Both the position numbers and the translations under genes were made by a program. Below, piece by piece: positions 53,335 to 62,975 of a DNA stretch of 64,000 bases (the first letter of the stretch is position 1; each line of letters opens with the position of its first letter). Origin of the DNA: Diploptera punctata (taxonomy: Eukaryota; Arthropoda; Insecta; Blattodea; Blaberidae); contig JASPKZ010001246.1 in NCBI GenBank assembly GCA_030220185.1, positions 62,001-126,000 of the forward strand, in the 5' to 3' direction. The notes beneath the pieces are model-generated. The model was not told where the DNA came from. It worked only from the letters and a program-made list of their open reading frames with translations, and ran no database searches.

Positions 53335-53850
53335 ATGTCCTTTCCAAGAGCTGCCTCCTGTTCCCTCTATTGATAGACTGAATAACCTCGAAATTAAATT
53401 ACTTCCCCAGGAATTTCTAAATTCACTAATTTCTCCTTTTTGTTTTTTTTTTTAATGTAGATTTTTTTCCAAACCATGAGCTCTTGAGGTTTTTCTATTT
53501 GTTTAATTAATCTCGCCTTCCTTTTGATTTGATGTTTTTCTGACTATGCATGGGCATCTACTATAGATTTTTCTACTTCCCCATTTTTGACATTCCTTAG
53601 ATGTTCTTTCACTCTGGTTTTAAAATTTCTCTTTGTTTTCCCGAAGTAGACTTTATTACGTTCTCCTGCATTTAATTTGATAAATCCCTGATTTGTTTTC
53701 TTCTTCTATTTTCTTGTTTTTGTTGGACCTAATTAATCTAATTGATACTGAGTTTGTTTTTTGATGCCAATCATATGTTGAAATTTAAAAAAAAAATTGA
53801 AACTTATGGTGCTTACATGGATGTATAATAAAGACTTTCTTGACTTTTTT
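53335..53850 (-). pseudogene. PLE endonuclease remnant, minus strand
   Basis: In broken frames the minus strand reads the C-terminal FEIPGE..LISRLFS-like segment, HxWSEKHQIKRKARLIKQ-like and TRVKEHLRNVKNGEVEKS-like motifs, ending with GLSNxNA near 53690. No end structures on the 5' side. Confidence 0.65.
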
Positions 53851-53859
53851 TTTTCTCCT

Positions 53860-54530
53860 TAGATCCTACTGTATTTAGGATCAAGTAGGTCATATGCTTG
53901 CATTGTTGTGCCTCTCATGTATTTATTTGAAGAAATTAACTAACTTGATATGAATTCTGATTATAATTAAGTGAATCCTGATAATGAAAATCCAAACCCA
54001 GCATGTGTCTTGATAAAATGGGAAAACCAGGAAAATACTTCAGTCAGATTGACCGCGTACTGAGTTTTTCTGAATAAAAGTCTGTGCGAACTCTTTTGGT
54101 TAAATAAATTATATTTTTTCTTCCTGTATCCTGTTTCTTATTTGTTCATGTTATGGGAATTTACTATGGAGTTATAGTTTTACATATTATGGCTTTTGTA
54201 CTCATGATTTCAAAGTTTAGTTTTATAAAAGTAAAGTTTTTTTAATATGTTTTTGAAAGAAATTTTATTATTTATTTAGTAATTGAATATTTACGAAAAT
54301 TAAGTTATAAATTGAACAAAATCATTAAAAAAACATAAAAAGTTATGGAATAAGCAAATAACATCTCTTGTTGATGGCATTAACAGCTCTAAAGAGCCAA
54401 GGTCAACTGAAATGGTTTGTGTTGGTGTCTCTGGATAGCACATTATTATACAAGAAATCATATGGTTATTATGACACAGTCTAAAATTAAATTTCAGTTT
54501 TCTTAAACAGATTTTGATATTTTATAATAT
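53860..54530. other. No gene recognised
   Basis: AT-rich intron; no supported feature. Confidence 0.5.
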
Positions 54531-54534
54531 AGAG

Positions 54535-54625
54535 AAAAATATCTGCCTGATTCAGGAATTGAACTTCAGACCTTCACCTTTATATGCTGATGTTCTACCA
54601 ACTGAACTATCCAGACATTCGATCA
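54535..54625 (-). mobile_element. tRNA-like SINE unit, minus strand
   Basis: AGAGAAAAATATCTGCCTGA then CAGGAATTGAACTTCAGACC (complement of a diverged B box) and CCAACTGAACTATCCAGAC (A box complement). Same leading AGAGAAAAAT as the fold-back tRNA-like family. Confidence 0.5.
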
Positions 54626-54643
54626 TAACAATGAAATATGAGG

Positions 54644-54831
54644 TATTATTGTCTCACTATGATGGTTGTCCATTTATATAAAAGCGGTTGCCATGCGGCA
54701 ATGCTTGACAATAATTAACATGCAGAATTATTATAGTGGTGGTAGTCGGCATCTTTGTATTTAAATGTATATAACAGCTGCGGAGAAACAAAGCGAGCCA
54801 CTGGACAACCATCATAGTGAGGCTATAATAA
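54644..54831. mobile_element. Short MITE with about 30-bp inverted repeats
   Basis: CTCACTATGATGGTTGTCCA on the left is exactly inverted at the right (TGGACAACCATCATAGTGAG), and the match extends outward as TATTATTG / CTATAATA. The inner 120 bp is unique. No TSD settled. Confidence 0.7.
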
Positions 54832-54999
54832 GATGACAGTAGACCCAATGTATATATTATGAATTGATTATTTAAGTAAAACTAGTGGTCACCCAGCAGT
54901 CGAAATTTGACCACAATTAATTAAATGTTTAAGTTTGCCACAAATAAGTCATTATGCATTAATTTTAGATTTATTTTAAAAATCACAATCTTGTGGTAA

Positions 55000-55800
55000 G
55001 CCAATTCAGATTTAACATTAATTAAGAAACAAAAAAAAACAGAAAGACAAGAACATATCAAAACAAATGAAAAATTGAAAGTAGAGTTATTTATTGATGA
55101 TTCAACAAACACTACTACAACAGAACAGATTAAACAACAAGTTATTGGAGATTGGAAAACTGTTAAGAAATTGTTGAAGATAAATGGAACATGCTCATCA
55201 AATGCTATAACTGACGCAGCCAAAAGAATCATTAGGTATGAGAAATTCTGAACTGAAACATGTCCGACGTTGGACTCCTTGGTTTAATGAAAGAGAATAA
55301 AGGAAACTGATAGAAAACAAGAAAAAAACTACACAGGAGATATTTACAGACAAGGGATGAAAATTATTACAATGAATAAAAAAAATAATAAGAAACCCAG
55401 TTGTAAACAGCCAATTAGGAAATCGAAACAGAATTTTGGGACAAATACTCTCATGAAATGGAATTTGATTTTATGGTATGCAGAAACAAATATGGAGGTT
55501 CATCCGGAACCAGAGAAAAGATATAAATGAATTGTAAATTTATGCAATATAGCAACAGAAGAATGGGAAAACTTCTTTAAAGAAATTTACTCAGAACGGC
55601 AAATATCTGAGAACCCACATCTAGAGAGAAACTACAACATAAAGATACACATTGATAAGCAAGGAAGAATTTGAAAAACAAGTAAAAAAATTGAGAAAAC
55701 AGAAAATCAGCGGGTATAGATAACATCCAGAATGAATTAATTAAATACGGAGGAGAAAAATTACATGAAGAAATTTACAATTTATGCAAGACCACAACTA
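55000..55800 (+). pseudogene. Degenerate LINE linker and RT start
   Basis: In several frames: HVRRWTPWFNERE, NKKTTQEIF-like linker, EWENFFKEIYSERQISENPH, then the RT entry motif EFEKQVKKLRKQKISG and (H/N)I(Q/P)(N)ELIKYGGEKLHEEIY. This pattern (K.PG.D.I..ELIKYGG) is typical of LINE RTs. Distinct from families 1 and 2. Heavily broken. Confidence 0.6.
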
Positions 55801-56128
55801 CGATGGTGGGCGTCACCATACCCCAGACCTGTAGTGAATGAACATGCAACAAGCTACCAGCTTTCATGCTTAGAGGAAGAAGAAGAATTTTAAAAATATG
55901 AACGATAGGAAATATGTGGTATAGCTTAGCTAAGCCATATTTAAAAAAAAATTACGCGTCATTTGACATTTGTATACTATTTCAATTTGGCTATTATTGT
56001 GTGTTCGGGAATATATATCCCTTCTTCTTTGTCTCTCTTTCCAACCATCCATGTTCTATGTTGAGGCATAATGGAGGTAGGTGCGAATATGTAAATAAAA
56101 AAATGTGTAATGAAATTACTGGAACTAA

Positions 56129-56390
56129 TTTAACATTTATAGGAATTAATCACTATGAGGTTTAATTTACGGTGAAATTAAATGTTTCTTACCTCTCCTC
56201 GTATTAATTTACTAAGTTGATCGCGATTTCGAGACTATAACTGTCTCATCATCAGAACTTTGTTGGCGACTGGTGTTATGTCGATCGGAAGAAACTCTTC
56301 TTCTTCCCTCTGTTAAGAGTTATAGTCTCGAAATCGTGATCAACTTAGTAAATTAATATGAGGAGAGGTAAGAAACATTTAATTTCACCG
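56129..56390. mobile_element. Minimal PLE inverted dimer with 12-bp TSD
   Basis: Flanked by TACTGGAACTAA at 56117-56128 and 56391-56402. The left terminus is TTATAGGAATTAATCACTATGAGG. Arms of about 80-90 bp (CGGTGAAATTAAATGTTTCTTACC and its complement; GTTGATCGCGATTTCGAGAC and GTCTCGAAATCGTGATCAAC) meet around a partial C-terminal remnant. No coding capacity. The left arm has the complete terminus, the right arm stops at TTTCACCG. Confidence 0.85.
56219..56290 (-). ncRNA. Best hammerhead-ribozyme-like core in the window
   Basis: Minus strand: CAGTCGCCAACAAAGTT, CTGATGA (56249-56255), stem II GAGAC/GTCTC, GAAA (56227-56230), TCGCGATC. The 7-nt CTGATGA and GAAA elements match the hammerhead consensus exactly with a perfect stem II. 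The right arm retains only stem II and GAAA. Confidence 0.65.
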
Positions 56391-56671
56391 TACTGGAACT
56401 AAGATTATATGGGTTTTAATTTAAATTTAAATAATAAAATGTACTCATTTTTTTAAACCATTAATAATAAATATGTGAGAGTAAGTCAATTCACATTGCT
56501 GCTACACAGTTTTCTTTTTTGCAACAATGCACTTTCGGTATGAATGTAAATAAAGGAATGAGTACACAAATAAATGAATAATACACATACATATCTTAGA
56601 GACAATTTATTTTATTTTGTTTAATTTAATTTATTTGTAACATAAATTTTATTTTTCTGCACTCCTTCTCT

Positions 56672-56775
56672 ATATGAACTTCAATTATGCCACATAACAC
56701 ACTCCTCCGTGCGCACAATGTTCTTAAAAAGGGGTACAAAGTTTTCTCTTCACGTATTAATATATAGATTTTATC
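56672..56775 (+). repeat. Block shared with LINE family 1 leader (12597-12695)
   Basis: TGAACTTCAATTATGCC, ACACTCCTCCGTGCGC, TTAAAAAGGGGTACAAAG, ATTAATATATAGATTTT in the same order as near 12600. Confidence 0.7.
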
Positions 56776-56815
56776 ACCTCACCTCATATTCTTATGTGAG
56801 GTGGGGTGATAAAAT
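56769..56815. repeat. Hairpin of two facing PLE-type termini
   Basis: TTTTATCACCTCACCTCATA and TATGTGAGGTGGGGTGATAAAA form a near-perfect stem with a 5-nt loop. Resembles the GAGGTGAGGTRATAA ends of PLE copies at 44030 and 63210. It lies 85 bp upstream of an SMARCE1 exon. Confidence 0.6.
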
Positions 56816-56900
56816 TTTACTTAAATAAATAATATCCTAAAAAAGTTAATGAATTGACTAAATTACATCATTATTTTATATTTAATTTAATCATTTCCAG

Positions 56901-57430
56901 ATGATGGATGTCCAGCAAAATGGAAGAAGAAGCAGAACATTCAGTAGATCAGAATGGCACAAATTCTGTGGGAACCATGAACAAGGCACCAGAATCTGCA
57001 GCTCAGAAAGGAGTTTCTCCTACCCCGATGCCAGTACCAGGATCGGGACCTTTTCCTCGATCTGCAGCTCCACAGCAACCTCCGAATGTACCACCAGTGC
57101 CACAGCAGCCACCCCATCCCCACATGGCAACTCAACAACCCATGATGCCACCAGGATCACAAGCTCCTTATCAACAGTATCCACCTGGCTCTGGACCAGC
57201 AGCATCAGCAGCCAACCAGCCACCACCAAACTGTTCCACTACCCCCAAGACCTCCAGTGCCTCATCCCCAGTATCCTCCTTACCCACAACAGCAGCAACA
57301 GCAGACATACCACCAACCTTATTCACAATATTCTCCACATCCCCATGCCCCACATCCATACTACCAGCCTTATCAGTATCACATGCCACGCCACTATCAT
57401 CCCCAGCAGCACACCACAGATGCTCATCAG
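56901..57430 (+). CDS. SMARCE1: SMARCE1/BAF57 C-terminal exon, Pro/Gln-rich, with two +1 frame breaks
   Basis: From the acceptor TTTCCAG (ending 56900) the phase-0 frame starts MMDVQQNG. After about 56922 the sense moves to another frame with EEEAEHSVDQNGTNSVGTM and a Pro/Gln/Met-rich tract (PPNVPPVPQQPPHPHMATQQ). After about 57230 it moves again to PHPQYPPYPQQQQQQTYHQP, YSQYSPHPHAPHPYYQPYQY and HTTDAHQ, ending at the donor GTAAAC (57431). Length is 530 nt; removing one base at each break gives 528, phase 0. The Pro-rich low-complexity C-terminus suits insect members of the family. Whether further exons follow is not visible. Confidence 0.82.
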
Positions 57431-57529
57431 GTAAACAACTTTCAGTTTATAAAAAAAATTATGGATAGTGTCACAATTAGATAAATATTAATAGAATACA
57501 AATATCAATCAGATATTAATTAATATTTT

Positions 57530-57602
57530 TAGGAAGTAACACAATGAAACATTTTAAATTAAACCTCATAGTGATTTATTCCTATAAAAGTTTAAAAATA
57601 AC
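57530..57602 (-). mobile_element. PLE 3'-terminal remnants
   Basis: AAATTAAACCTCATAGTGATTTATTCCTATAAAAG (57553-57587) is the terminus seen at 40363-40406 and 56129, followed by a facing AATAACACTATGAGG. Probably another minimal inverted pair. Confidence 0.6.
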
Positions 57603-57613
57603 ACTATGAGGTT

Positions 57614-58144
57614 GACGTTTCTATTATTGATTTTAACATTTCTCACTGAAAGATAAATTATATTTGAAGAGAAAAATTTTCGCCTAGACCGAGACTCGAA
57701 CCCGGGACCCTTGGCTTTCCGGGACAAGTGCTCTACCAACTGAGCTACCGAGGCGAGTTACGATCTAGACGCCAATTTTTTCTCTTATATACGGTTGTAA
57801 TAAGAAGAAAAAAAATTTTCTCTTCAAATATAATTATTCTTTCAGATGAGAAATGTTAAATCAATAATAGAAACATCATTAGAAGCCTTACTAGCTTTAT
57901 AAAGTAATGTTAAATTCCCAATAAATGTCTTCTTAACTAAGAAGCCGCCATTTGCAAAGATAGAAGCAATGGTTTCAAAAGCATTTGGCGATAGGGAATT
58001 ACAACGTATATAAGAGAAAAAATTGCATCTAGATCGTAACTCGCCTCGGTAGCTCAGTTGTGTAGAGCACTTGGCCCGGAAAGCCAAGGGTCCCGGGTTC
58101 GAAGTCTCGGTTCTAGGCGAAAATTTTTCTCTTCAATATAATTT
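57614..58144. mobile_element. Fold-back tRNA-like element with 11-bp TSD
   Basis: Flanked by ACTATGAGGTT at 57603-57613 and 58145-58155. The minus unit is at 57682-57754 and the plus unit at 58043-58118. The plus unit carries three extra single bases compared with its relatives (GTTGTGTAGAGC, TTCGAAGTCTC, GGTTCTAGG). It includes the GGCGATAGGGAATTACAACG and AGAAGCCGCCATTTGCAAAG blocks of the family. Confidence 0.8.
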
Positions 58145-58168
58145 ACTATGAGGTTTTTTAATATAATA

Positions 58169-59633
58169 CAGTGAAACCTGTCTTAGCCGGAACCTTTATA
58201 AGAAGGAAACCTGTAGAGATGGAAAAAAAAAATCTTCAGAACGGTACGACTTTATATGTAAAATTATCCTGTATAAGCTGGAAAACTTCACAATGCAGAA
58301 AGGGAATGGTTTTTAAAGTACCAATAGTTTATTTTTACCTCAGTAAGATGGAAGATTATTCTTAAGCACATTCTAATTAAAGATCACACATGAAAACTCT
58401 GCATATGATGCTACTGCATTATATCATTTTACCTTCTTGTGCTGCTATTGTATTGCAAGGATACCCTTGCTTATGTGTGACAGTGAGGAATCCCTCGCTT
58501 TTCCTTGCCTGCTTACGTAACCTGAGAGGGAGTTGGGAAAATTCTTCTGTCCTCCTGTAGTTGAGTTCCTTCTCGTTTTTGTGTAATAAAGTTGTTTTGT
58601 ATTGCCGTGCAAACTGAGCTGTGTTACATATACTATTTTGTCTGTAATAATTAAATGAATCATGATGTTTTCTTACCTCATACATCTATGTTTCTTTTAA
58701 CACAGCACTGCAGTATCGGCGACACTTTGTCGTCATCGTCAGCTGTTTTCACGACTCAATTTTTCTCCTTTTTGCCGGTAATTATCCAGACTGCCATCTT
58801 GGTGTTCTTTTGAAGGAATTCCTCTTCAAACTGCCATCTGGTGTTATTTTGAATTAATCATTTCCTAAACTGCTATCTGTTGTATTTTTGAAGAACTTTG
58901 TAATCAAGCTTGGTTCTTCCGGAATCTCAAAGTTCATAGTTCTAGTATGGTTTTTTTGAATATATATTTTTTCCCAAACTGTTAAATCCAAAGGTTTAGT
59001 TAGATGTTTTAAAAGTTTTGCTTCTTTTTCAATCCTACGATGCTCTAATAAACTATGTGCTGCTATAGCTGATTTTTCAATTTCTCCATTCTTCATGTTT
59101 CTGAAGTGCTCTTTTTTACGAGTTTCCAAGTTCCTTTTTGTTTTTCCTATATATATCTTGTTGCAATCTTTGCAATCAATTTGATAAATCCCAGATTTTT
59201 TTTTTTCTGGGGTATTACATTTATTATTAGTTTAACAGCAGATTACCCAGGCTGAATTTGTTAATTGGAGCTAATGTTATATTAAAATTTCTGAAAATTT
59301 TTTGAAACTTATTATGAACTTCAGGATGGTAAGTGAATTTCTTGAATTTTACATCTTAAAGAAACATAGATGTATGAGGTAAGAAAACATCACGATTCAT
59401 TTAATTATTATTAATTGAACCTCATAATGTTAAAAATTCCCAAATTTAATATATAAATATTTTGTCTGTATTTCAGTTCAATACGTTATGTCTTTAAAGT
59501 GTGCGTGTAAAACCCTAACACTGCATGAGAAAATTCAAGCTTGTAATTTAGGAACCCTTTATAAAAAGGAAAACTGCCAAGACTGAAATATATTTAAGGA
59601 ACCATCATATTCCTTCATAGACAGATTTTACTG
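58169..59633. mobile_element. pogo/Tigger-like MITE hosting a PLE
   Basis: Termini CAGTGAAACCTGTCTTAGCC and the complement of AGACAGATTTTACTG, flanked by TA at 58167-58168 and 59634-59635. Internal GGAACCTTTATAAGAAGGAA is mirrored by a diverged segment near 59550-59580. The PLE 58647-59457 is inserted in it. Confidence 0.65.
58647..59457 (-). mobile_element. PLE copy with inverted 3' terminus, 13-bp TSD
   Basis: Flanked by TATTTTGTCTGTA at 58634-58646 and 59458-59470. The minus strand holds the endonuclease C-terminal part (58854-59129: METRKKEHFRNMKNGEIEKS, AIAAHSLLEHRRIEKEAKLL, FEIPEEPSLITKFFKNTTD) and GIY-YIG sequence to about 59350. It then joins a short plus-strand 3' end (ACATAGATGTATGAGGTAAG ... 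CCTCATAATGTTAAAAATTCCC). Only the right end has the full terminus. Confidence 0.87.
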
Positions 59634-59669
59634 TATTAAGAGTCAGAATATAGACATCTCATATCATTA

Positions 59670-60370
59670 ATAATTAAATGAATCGTGATTTTTTCTTACC
59701 TCATACATCTATGTTTTTTAAACACAGCACTGCAGTATCGGCGACACTTTGTCGTCATCGTCAGCTGTTTTCACGACTGTCAATTTTTTCTCCTTTTTGC
59801 CGGTAATTATCCAGACTGCCATCTGGTGTTCTTTTGAAGGAATTCCTCTTCAAACTGCCATCTGGTGTCATTTTGAATTAATCATTTCCTAAACTGCTAT
59901 CTGTTGTATTTTTGAAGAACTTTGTAATCAAGCTTGGTTCTTCCGGAATCTCAAAGTTCATATTTCTAGTATGGTTTTTTTGAATATATATTTTTTCCCA
60001 AACTGTTAAATCCAAAGGTTTAGATAGATGTTTTAAAAGTTTTGCTTCTTTTTCAATCCTATGATGCTCTAATAAACTATGTGCTTCTATAGCTGATTTT
60101 TCAATTTCTCCATTCTTTATGTTTCTGAAGTGCTCTTTTTTACGAGTTTCCAAGTTCCTTTTTGTTTTTCCTATATATATCTTGTTGCAATCTTTGCAAT
60201 CAATTTGATAAATCCCAGATTTTTTGTTGTCTGGGGTATTACATTTATTATTAGTTAACAGAAGATTACCCAGGTTGAATTTGTTAATTGGAGCTAATGT
60301 TATATTAAAATTTTTTGAAACTTATTATGAACTTCAGGATGGTAAGTGAATTTCTTGAATTTTACATCTT
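59670..60370 (-). mobile_element. PLE copy closely related to 58647-59457
   Basis: Minus strand. 60153-59878 has METRKKEHFRNIKNGEIEKS, AIEAHSLLEHHRIEKEAKLL and FEIPEEPSLITKFFKNTTD; the GIY-YIG region lies to about 60330. Sequence from AATGAATCGTGATTTTTTCTTACC through the C-terminus is nearly identical to the copy 1 kb upstream, which suggests recent activity or local duplication. A hammerhead-like core with CTGACGA is at 59728-59781. Confidence 0.82.
59728..59781 (-). ncRNA. Hammerhead-like core
   Basis: Minus strand: ACAGTCGTGAAAACAG, CTGACGA, stem CGACA/TGTCG, GATACTGC. GATA replaces GAAA. The same core, with a base missing in the 5' part, is at about 58709-58758. Confidence 0.45.
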
Positions 60371-60395
60371 TCTTGGGACCATAGGAATACACCAC

Positions 60396-60955
60396 CTTAC
60401 ATCATGGTCCCTACTCAAATTACTTCCAATCACTGGTGAGCTGACTTTCCATGAGCAAGTGCAAAGATCGAATTAGCTACTCACTAACTGGTCATGCATG
60501 AAAGTCGTCTTTTTCGTAATATTGGCAAGAAATTACCCAGAATTCTCAGCGATAAAACCACTTCCGTTATTTTCGTCTGCTAGAGGAAAAAATTTATGCT
60601 TGCGTCCCGCAAATAATACTGTATACGACGACGTCTGCATCATGCAGTATTATGCCGATTCTCCTGTTCTTCCAGTTGAATTCTTTGGAGGACTCTATCC
60701 CAATCCTCTTCTCCGCTTATAATAGAAACATGATGACAGTCTTCAAGGTCTGAACATCTTGGATAAAGCAGCAGGTATGCAGCAGGTTTCAAACTACGAG
60801 CGGTTCCCATCGAGTTAATCAGCATTTGTTCTATGCCAAAAGTCACCTCGCCAGGGAGCTTAGGAATTTCAACAATTATTATCGCATGCAAACAGATTTT
60901 GAGTACCGCACAAAACGTATTTGGATGCAGCTTTCTCAGAAAGAGTAACAGGCAG
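60396..60955 (+). repeat. Left arm of a roughly 560-bp inverted repeat of unknown identity
   Basis: From GGTCCCTACTCAAATTACTT to GGCAGAGAACGACTT; the inverted partner is 62430-62975. Coding-like phrases occur on both strands (minus: DRVLQRIQLEEQENRHN; plus: HLARELRNFNNYYRM), but no frame is long enough to name. The second phrase is loosely like PIF/Harbinger N-terminal regions, at low confidence. Confidence 0.6.
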
Positions 60956-61622
60956 AGAACGACTTTTACCGTCTAATGCCATTTATAGATTCGAGCCAGA
61001 GAGTTTTCAATCGGACATTTAGACCTATTTAATTAAAATTGCAGACCTGGGAGAGTAAGGGTAACATAATCGAATGAGTTAGAGGAAAATGCTTTAACAT
61101 ATCACCTCATAAAGTTGAGTGTCTTCACAATACAAGTTTTCAAAAGTGTAGTATTACTTCTATCATTAGTCAAACTACCATTTTTCAAAATTTTGCCATA
61201 ACATAACCAAGATATGGAAGACATTACTAGAACCAGATACAATACCAAACAGCCCCCGATAAATTGCAGTTGCATCATTTTGTCTTGAAACTGGTCATAA
61301 TTGCTTGGCAGCACATCTACATAGAATTAAGCTACTAGACTCTCCACACTGCATAGTATGCAAGGACACAAATACGATAATGAACAAGGATCACTTGATG
61401 TTCTGCGTTGGTCTTCAGAAAATAGTTGGAACATCATTCCAAATTGCTGAATATTATGGGAAGCCACAAGCAAATGATGACAAATCAAGAGCTTCAGAAC
61501 ATTTTAATAATACTACTACTACTACTACTCATCCTCTGAACTGTCATCTGGTGTCGACTTTATGAACTTGGAAATAAAATTCTCGTCGGGAATATCAAAA
61601 TTCATTGCTTTTTATTTATTCT

Positions 61623-61968
61623 GTCCCACCCCATAGCCAAGTGGGTTAAGGTAGGAAGCCTTGGCGCAGAGCTATGGGACTTGCACTGGTTCGATTCTCA
61701 TGGGGGAAGAAATTTTATCATGGTATTTGGCCAGTATGGGGACCGGTGCCCACCCAGCATCATGAGGCATTTGGTAGCTACAATAAGTAGCAGCTCCAGG
61801 TTGAGAAAACCAACTATAACAGCTGGGGGACTCAACATGCTGACCACATGTCACCCACACTGGCTGGATGATCATCTACCTCTGTGATTGACACGTGTGT
61901 ATGTGAGGCCAGCAGCCGGCTGGTAGGCTAAGGACCTTCTAGGCCTGTCACACCAGGAGTTTAAAAAA
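61623..61968 (+). mobile_element. Full-length tRNA-derived SINE with 10-bp TSD
   Basis: Flanked by TATTTATTCT at 61613-61622 and 61969-61978. Head: CATAGCCAAGTGGGTTAAGG (A box) and CTGGTTCGATTCTCATGG (B box). Body: ACCGGTGCCCACCCAGCATC, AGTAGCAGCTCCAGGTTGAG, GGCTGGATGATCATC, GAGGCCAGCAGCCGGC; end AGGCCTGTCACACCAGGAGT. Copies at 4312, 10205 and 14885 belong to it. Confidence 0.82.
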
Positions 61969-62429
61969 TATTTATTCTTCTGAATGTATACCTTTTCTCA
62001 AACTGTCAATTCCAAAGATTTCTCGAAATGTTTCAAAAATTTAGTTTCTCTTCCAATTTGTGATTCTCTAGCAAACTATGAGCTGCAATTGTCAATTTTG
62101 CCATTTTTAATATTTCAAAGTGTTCTTGAGTTTCTAAATTCCTTTTAGTTTTTCATATATATACTTTATTGCAATCGTTGCAACTGATTTATTGAATTCG
62201 AGATTTTTTACTATCTGGGGCATTAACTTTCTTATTAGTTATAGTGGATTATCCGGATCAATTTGTTAATCGGTGCTAATGTAATATCAAATTTGTTAAA
62301 TTTTTTTTAAATTTTCTGTGTGTTCCACGATGGTAAGTAATTTTCTTGAATTGTTTCTTTTCTTTTGAATCATGTTGTAGGGTGGTGTATTCTTTAAGGC
62401 TTCAAATCTGATGAATGCATTAGACCATA

Positions 62430-62975
62430 TCAAAGTCGTTCTCTGCCTGTACTCTGCTGAGAAAGTGTATCCAACTACGTTTTGCGTACTTACAAAATCT
62501 GTTCATGCGATAATAATCGTTGAATTTCCTAAGCTCCCTGGCGAGGTGGACTTTGCAGAGAGAACGAATCGTGAGTAACCCGATGGGAACCGATGTAGTT
62601 TGAAACCTTGCTGCTTTATCCAGATGTCGGACCTGAAGACTTCGATCATGTTTTTGGTTATACGCGCAGAAGAGGAATTGATAGAGTCTACCAAAGAATT
62701 CAACTGGAAGAACAGGAGAATCGGCATAATATTGCACGATGCAGATGTCGTCGTATACGGGTATTATTTGTGGGACGCAAGCGTAAATGCGTTCCTTTAT
62801 CAGGACAAAAATAATCTGAAGTGGTTTTATCGCTGAGAATTCTGGGTAATTTCTTGCCAATATTACGAAAATGACTTTCATGCATGACCAGTTAGTGGGT
62901 AGCTAATTCGATCTTTGCACTTGCTCACGGAAAGTCAGCTCACCAGTGATTGGAAGTAATTTGAGTAGAGACTAA
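62430..62975 (-). repeat. Right arm of the roughly 560-bp inverted repeat
   Basis: Inverse of 60396-60955 with several small indels. On the minus strand a 153-codon frame (62881-62420) contains NYPEFSAIKP, ADSPVLPVEFFG and VHLARELRKFNDYYRMNRF. Not named. Confidence 0.6.

Noticed and set aside
56901..57434. A separate Thr/Ser-rich protein starting MMDVQQNGRRSRTFS
   Set aside because: The low-complexity Ser/Thr reading is the wrong frame of the Pro/Gln-rich SMARCE1 tail; exon-length arithmetic supports frame breaks.
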